The position numbers and the translations under genes are program-made. A DNA stretch of 42,432 bases from a virus, in IMG/VR virus record IMGVR_UViG_3300028840_003441, positions 1 through 42,432 of that record; one strand, written 5' to 3'. Below the pieces are notes generated by a model. That model saw only the letters and a list, made by a program, of their open reading frames with translations. It was not told the origin of the DNA and searched no databases. Below, in pieces: positions 38,960 through 42,432 of this stretch (the first letter of the stretch is position 1; the number at the start of each line of letters is the position of its first letter).

Positions 38960-39299
38960 ACAAGAAATCAAGTTGCACGGTAGCTTGACCACGATCGAAA
39001 ACATTCAAGACGTCGAGACGCTGCGCGCTATGTACAAGAAACTAAACGAATCTTACGCGCAGTCCCAAAGCCGGGCGGACGGTCTCGACGACAGTCTAAG
39101 AGCGCTGCGCGAAACCCTCGATAATCTCGTGAATCAATCCTTTCTTGCTCACGTCGTGCGCGACCTGCAGGGCGTTCTCGACAATCACATCGACGCAACC
39201 GAGTCTTTGGCGACCGCCCTGCAGGCTCAAGAAGTGCAAATTCACAATCTCGCACAGCGTCTCGAGACGCTGGAGCTCGGGTCAAAATGCACAAAGTAA
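38946..39299 (+). CDS. coiled-coil protein, 117 aa
   Basis: The ATG follows AAAGGAGAAAAAC, one of the stronger ribosome-binding sites here. The protein is a long helix with several heptad-like stretches (TLRAMYKKLNESYAQSQSRADGLDDSLRALRETLDNL). Its C-terminus overlaps the nuclease start by 13 bases, so the two are probably coexpressed. No family is recognised. Confidence 0.68.
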   Translation: MTEVKQEIKLHGSLTTIENIQDVETLRAMYKKLNESYAQSQSRADGLDDSLRALRETLDNLVNQSFLAHVVRDLQGVLDNHIDATESLATALQAQEVQIHNLAQRLETLELGSKCTK

Positions 39300-40564
39300 G
39301 CGCGACACAGGTCAAGACCTTCAAGCTTTGCCCGCGAAAGTGGGCTTGGCAGTACATCGCGGGGCACCGCTCGCCCGAGACCGCGGCCAAGGCGATCGGG
39401 TCGAAGGTCCACGAGATACTCGAAGCGTATCTCAAAGGCGACGCGACGCCCGCGCCCGACTACACGTGGCAGTTTGAAGGAAAGGGCCCCGTAAAATACC
39501 CCGGCAAAATCGCGCTGCAGATGATCAACGCGCACTTGCCACAACCGGGCAAAGCGATCGTCGAAGGCAAAACCGATTTTGACTACAACGGGATTCGATA
39601 CACTGCGATCATTGACTGCCACTCGCTTGACCGCTCGGCTATGGGCCAAACCGCCGTAGTCATCGACCACAAGACCAGTTCGGACCCCAAAAAGTGGGGA
39701 ATGAGCGACAAGGATCTCGAGCACGACCCGCAAGCGCTCCTCTATGCCGTTTGCATGCTCGAGAAATACCCCGATCTCGGTCTGGTCAATTGCCTTTGGA
39801 ACTACGGCTCGACGAAGGCGATCGCGGCCGCTGCTTATGTGGCGCGCTGCGCCATGACCCCGAAAATCGCAAGAGCGCGCTTTGCCGAACACGTCGAGCC
39901 GTTCGCAAAACTGATTTTGAGACACAAGAAACGAGGCACCGACCCGCTAGAAATGACATTCAACGCGGACGCTTGCGGCGTCTTCGGTGGCTGCGAACAC
40001 GTTGGGCGGTGCAAACTGACAGACAAAGAAAGGATAGGAGCTTTTGTCATGGGAACATCATTGGTTGACCAGCTAATCAAAGAAGCAGCGAAAGAGAACG
40101 CGAGACCCGAGGAGAAGGCCGTCGAGAAGGCCGCCACGGAGCCCGAGAAGGCCGCCACGGAGCCCGAGAAGGCCGCCACGGAGCCCGAGCAACCCGAGCC
40201 GAGCCCGCACGACGGCGTGAACCCGCCCGAGGCGCAAGAGCCGCTCGCGCCCGAGCCGCTCGGCGTGGAATCGTTGCCGGTGGCGAGCAAGCCGGCGAAG
40301 GGTAAGAAGGGGAAGAAGGCGGCATCGGCGTCGGCGATGGCGGAATCGGTGGCGGCGATGGCGGGCAAGTCCCCGAAAAAACAAAAGAAAAAAGAATCGC
40401 CGATGACGGAATCGCCGAGACCGGCATCGCCGGCGTCCGAGCCGATCAAAGCGGCCGCGGCATCGGGCCAGTTCGACGCGCTTCTCGACGAAATGATTGA
40501 CATTTTGGCCGAGCGCGCGGTCGCTCGCTTGATTCAACGCATGCGCGAGACGCTCAAGAGGTAG
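39287..40564 (+). CDS. Cas4/RecB-like PD-(D/E)XK nuclease with C-terminal extension
   Basis: The 425-residue protein has a Cas4/RecB-like nuclease domain in residues 1-245. Conserved residues are a first Cys in KLCPRKW (C15), GSKVHEILEAYL (H42), IIDC (D110), VVIDHK (D127 and K129) and QALLYAV (Q149, Y153). A cluster C-x5-C-x5-C (C230, C236, C242) together with C15 can hold a [4Fe-4S] centre. Residues ~275-395 form a Pro/Ala/Glu/Lys extension, including three EKAATEP units; the last ~30 residues are a conserved-looking helix (LLDEMIDILAERAVARLIQRMRE). In phages such nucleases act in recombination with an SSB-like protein and helicase, both encoded here. Confidence 0.85.
   Translation: MHKVSATQVKTFKLCPRKWAWQYIAGHRSPETAAKAIGSKVHEILEAYLKGDATPAPDYTWQFEGKGPVKYPGKIALQMINAHLPQPGKAIVEGKTDFDYNGIRYTAIIDCHSLDRSAMGQTAVVIDHKTSSDPKKWGMSDKDLEHDPQALLYAVCMLEKYPDLGLVNCLWNYGSTKAIAAAAYVARCAMTPKIARARFAEHVEPFAKLILRHKKRGTDPLEMTFNADACGVFGGCEHVGRCKLTDKERIGAFVMGTSLVDQLIKEAAKENARPEEKAVEKAATEPEKAATEPEKAATEPEQPEPSPHDGVNPPEAQEPLAPEPLGVESLPVASKPAKGKKGKKAASASAMAESVAAMAGKSPKKQKKKESPMTESPRPASPASEPIKAAAASGQFDALLDEMIDILAERAVARLIQRMRETLKR
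40124..40186 (+). repeat. three tandem 21-bp units (EKAATEP)
   Basis: Three exact 21-bp copies encode EKAATEP within the linker of the nuclease. The surrounding 120 residues are also low-complexity (GKKGKK, AMAESVAAMAG). The array is likely length-variable and serves as a flexible spacer. Confidence 0.95.
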
Positions 40565-40566
40565 CC

Positions 40567-40797
40567 ATGCCAACCGAAACCCATTCAACGGGCGTCTTGT
40601 GCTCGGCTTGCGGAAAAAGCGCCTATGCGGTCGACATCGATAAGATTACCGTCGTGATCGAAGTGCGCGACCTCGTAGGCCTGCGCGCATGGTGCCCGAA
40701 TTGTGGGATTTCCTATGACATTGAATGGTTAAAGCGAAATAGCAAACAACTTTGTCAAATCCTGCGCTTCGATTTGTTTGAACCATGGCGCAAGTGA
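40567..40797 (+). CDS. zinc-ribbon protein, 76 aa
   Basis: ATG follows GAGGTAGCC, two bases after the nuclease stop. Two CxxC pairs, CSACGKSAY and CPNCGISYDI, about 30 residues apart, make a rubredoxin-like zinc ribbon. Between them are two beta strands (ITVVIEVRDL). The function is unknown. A close neighbour in the operon, the next gene, also has a zinc site. Confidence 0.72.
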   Translation: MPTETHSTGVLCSACGKSAYAVDIDKITVVIEVRDLVGLRAWCPNCGISYDIEWLKRNSKQLCQILRFDLFEPWRK

Positions 40798-40806
40798 GGT
40801 GAACAA

Positions 40807-40974
40807 ATGTACGAAACAAAGACAGTGCACAAATATACTTGCGATAGGTGCCATAGAACCAAAATTTCTGAAAATGAAGACGATCGCATCTTAACGCCCA
40901 TTACAGCACCGACTAGAGAAGTTTGTGTTTGCGCCGATTGTCTCGCCTCTTTTTCCGAATGGCTCGAAGACTAG
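40807..40974 (+). CDS. 55-residue zinc-binding protein
   Basis: A 55-codon frame starts at an ATG preceded by GAGGTGAACAA and ends four bases before the helicase start. The protein has CDRCHRTK near the N-terminus and CVCADC near the C-terminus, a four- to five-cysteine zinc site, with an acidic SENEDD loop between. Good ribosome-binding site, tight spacing and cysteine pattern support it, although its length is below common cutoffs. Confidence 0.65.
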   Translation: MYETKTVHKYTCDRCHRTKISENEDDRILTPITAPTREVCVCADCLASFSEWLED

Positions 40975-40978
40975 CGCA

Positions 40979-42432
40979 ATGACAAGCGTCGCCACTATAT
41001 TTGACAGCGAGCCCCACTTCGGCGAAGTTCGCAACACCGCGGAGCTCAAGCGCGTGCTCGCTCTGCCCGAGAGAGACCCCGACAAGGTGGGCGAGCTCAT
41101 CGCGGCGCCGCTCACCGCCCGCCTGAAGACCCCACAAGGGACCATGGCGCTTTGGCCCAAGCAAGCGCTCGCGCTCGCTGAAGCGGCCGATTACGAGGGC
41201 GCCATGGTACTCTTACCTGTGGGCGAAGGCAAGACGTTGATCACGTATCTCTTGCCGGCGGTGCTTAACGCGCAACTTGAGTCTGTTTTGATAGTGCGCG
41301 CCGCGTTACTTCAAAAAACTGCTAACGACTTTTTGACACTGAAAAAGCACTGGAATGCAAAAAGCGCTCATCGTATTGTTACATACGAAACCGTGAGCCG
41401 CGACCCCGATATATTGAATAGATTGAAGCCAAAGCTCATAATCGCCGATGAGTGTCACAAGCTGAAAGACCCCAAGGCCGCGTGCACCAAGCGCGTGTAT
41501 CGGTACATGAAAGAAAATCCCGAGACTACCTTCGTGGGCTTGTCCGGCACCGTGGCGCAGCGCTCTTTTAAAGACTATTGGCACTTGATGCAATGGGCGC
41601 TCCCGAAGGGCCTACAGCCCCTTCCCTATGGCTTCAAAGAAATGGAGACATGGACCGAAGCGCTTGACTCAAAGATGAAAGTGCGGCGCGGTCTCGGCGC
41701 GCTCACGGTATGGGGGGACGACGTTCCGACCGTCCGCAAGGCCTACGGCGAAAAACTGCGCAAAACGCCCGGTATCGTCACCATACAAAACCCCAAAGTG
41801 CGCGCGAGCCTCACGATCGAGCTCGTAGAACTCAAGATTCCCGCCATCGAAGAAGCGCTCAAAGAAATGCGGCGCACGTGGGCGACCCCGGGCGGCGAAG
41901 AATTTTGTGAAGCCGTCGACCTTTGGCGGCACGCGCGCGAGATTGCAAACGGCTTTTACTACAAGTGGGACCCCGAGCCGCCGAAGGAGTGGCTAGAAGC
42001 CCGCTCGGAGTTTATGAAGTTCGTCCGCGGCAAGTTGCAAGGGTCACGGAAGCTAGACACCATGGCGCAGGTTTGCGACGCCTACGCGGACGCGTTCGAA
42101 GTGCTCGAGTGGAAGGAGATCGCGCCCTCGTTCAAGTTGCGGACGGTGGCGGTGCCTTTGGAGGGGCAAACCGCTTTACGTGACTACGTGGCAAGCTGGC
42201 AAAGCTTCAATGAAGGCCTTGTGTGGGTAGAGCACCGCGCCGCGGGCGAGTGGCTACACAGTCAAACACCTTACCCATATTTTAGTAAAGGCGGAAATAG
42301 TGAAAATCCGTGGTTTCACATAGACGAGTACAAAAAGCCCGCTATCGTTTCCGTCAAAGCCATCGGCGAAGGTTTCAACCTGCAGCGGTACAGTAAAAAT
42401 CTCGTGCTTAACTGCTTGCCTTTGGGCTCGGC
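40979..42432 (+). CDS. SF2/SNF2-like helicase, N-terminal part
   Basis: This open frame runs off the window end and continues at base 2, for about 553 residues. The start ATG is 4 bases after the preceding small gene. Walker A reads LPVGEGKT (residues 79-86), Walker B/DEAH box IIADECH (154-160), motif III FVGLSGT (186-192). The other lobe, on the left end, carries motif VI, RTHRQGQ. The DECH box and RTHRQGQ together indicate an SF2 ATPase close to SNF2-type remodelling helicases, common in phage replication modules. It acts on duplex DNA, probably with the SSB-like protein and nuclease. An uncertain branch within SF2 is the main doubt. Confidence 0.9.
   Translation, partial: MTSVATIFDSEPHFGEVRNTAELKRVLALPERDPDKVGELIAAPLTARLKTPQGTMALWPKQALALAEAADYEGAMVLLPVGEGKTLITYLLPAVLNAQLESVLIVRAALLQKTANDFLTLKKHWNAKSAHRIVTYETVSRDPDILNRLKPKLIIADECHKLKDPKAACTKRVYRYMKENPETTFVGLSGTVAQRSFKDYWHLMQWALPKGLQPLPYGFKEMETWTEALDSKMKVRRGLGALTVWGDDVPTVRKAYGEKLRKTPGIVTIQNPKVRASLTIELVELKIPAIEEALKEMRRTWATPGGEEFCEAVDLWRHAREIANGFYYKWDPEPPKEWLEARSEFMKFVRGKLQGSRKLDTMAQVCDAYADAFEVLEWKEIAPSFKLRTVAVPLEGQTALRDYVASWQSFNEGLVWVEHRAAGEWLHSQTPYPYFSKGGNSENPWFHIDEYKKPAIVSVKAIGEGFNLQRYSKNLVLNCLPLGS
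42289..42432. repeat. terminal direct repeat, right copy
   Basis: Identical to the first 144 bases of the window. See the left copy for the meaning of this overlap. Confidence 0.97.

Noticed and set aside
1-42432. tRNA genes, integrase, excisionase or CI-type repressor
   Set aside because: No cloverleaf-like sequence and no tyrosine or serine recombinase motif was recognised when reading either strand; this was by eye and not a tool search.

Overview
The window is one complete tailed-phage genome of about 42.3 kb. Bases 1-144 are repeated exactly at the end (42289-42432), so the unique unit is 42,288 bp. It is either circularly permuted or carries a short terminal repeat, and the contig break falls inside a helicase gene. 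The capsid and tail genes are those of a contractile-tail phage (myovirus morphotype): sheath, tube, J/W-type baseplate, DUF1073-type portal, DUF2213 protease, DUF2184 capsid and DUF3383 sheath. The baseplate is small and resembles that of cyanophage Pam3 and Obolenskvirus-type phages. No integrase, excisionase, CI-like repressor, RNA polymerase or tRNA gene was recognised, so a virulent phage that depends on host RNA polymerase is most likely. The base composition is GC-rich. Strong AGGAG-type ribosome-binding sites and many 4-nt gene overlaps fit a Gram-negative host, but the host cannot be named from the sequence.

The layout is two divergent arms. A divergent control region at about 37.67-37.89 kb holds a sigma70-like promoter and repeated GTTGA motifs. 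From it the plus-strand arm runs rightward across the contig ends to 7.70 kb. It contains a Cas4/RecB-like nuclease, an SF2/SNF2-like helicase, an SSB-like protein, a DNA methyltransferase, a family A DNA polymerase, a RuvC-like resolvase, a dATP/dGTP-diphosphohydrolase-like protein, many small zinc-ribbon proteins, and a secreted lysozyme-like protein at the end.

The minus-strand arm runs leftward from 37.67 to 7.73 kb. It starts with a small unknown gene, a 58-residue ribbon-helix-helix-type regulator and a primase-helicase. Next is a 0.33-kb non-coding segment packed with GGCCGTT repeats beside an AT-rich stretch, which is a candidate replication origin. The packaging genes follow (TerS, a 28-residue membrane peptide, TerL), then a peptidoglycan-hydrolase-like protein, portal, head morphogenesis protein, protease/scaffold, cement, major capsid, neck, sheath, tube and tail-assembly chaperone with a programmed -1 frameshift. 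The arm ends with tape measure, baseplate, fibre/spike genes and a holin-like protein. The two arms converge at about 7.7 kb, with the lysozyme candidate on one strand and the holin candidate on the other.

The most notable items are the GGCCGTT cluster, which extends into the primase coding end; a giant fibre with 28 near-identical 20-residue repeats; the TTTTTTC frameshift site; four short genes of 28-58 residues with good support; a lysozyme-like protein between terminase and portal; and a set of eight zinc-ribbon proteins.
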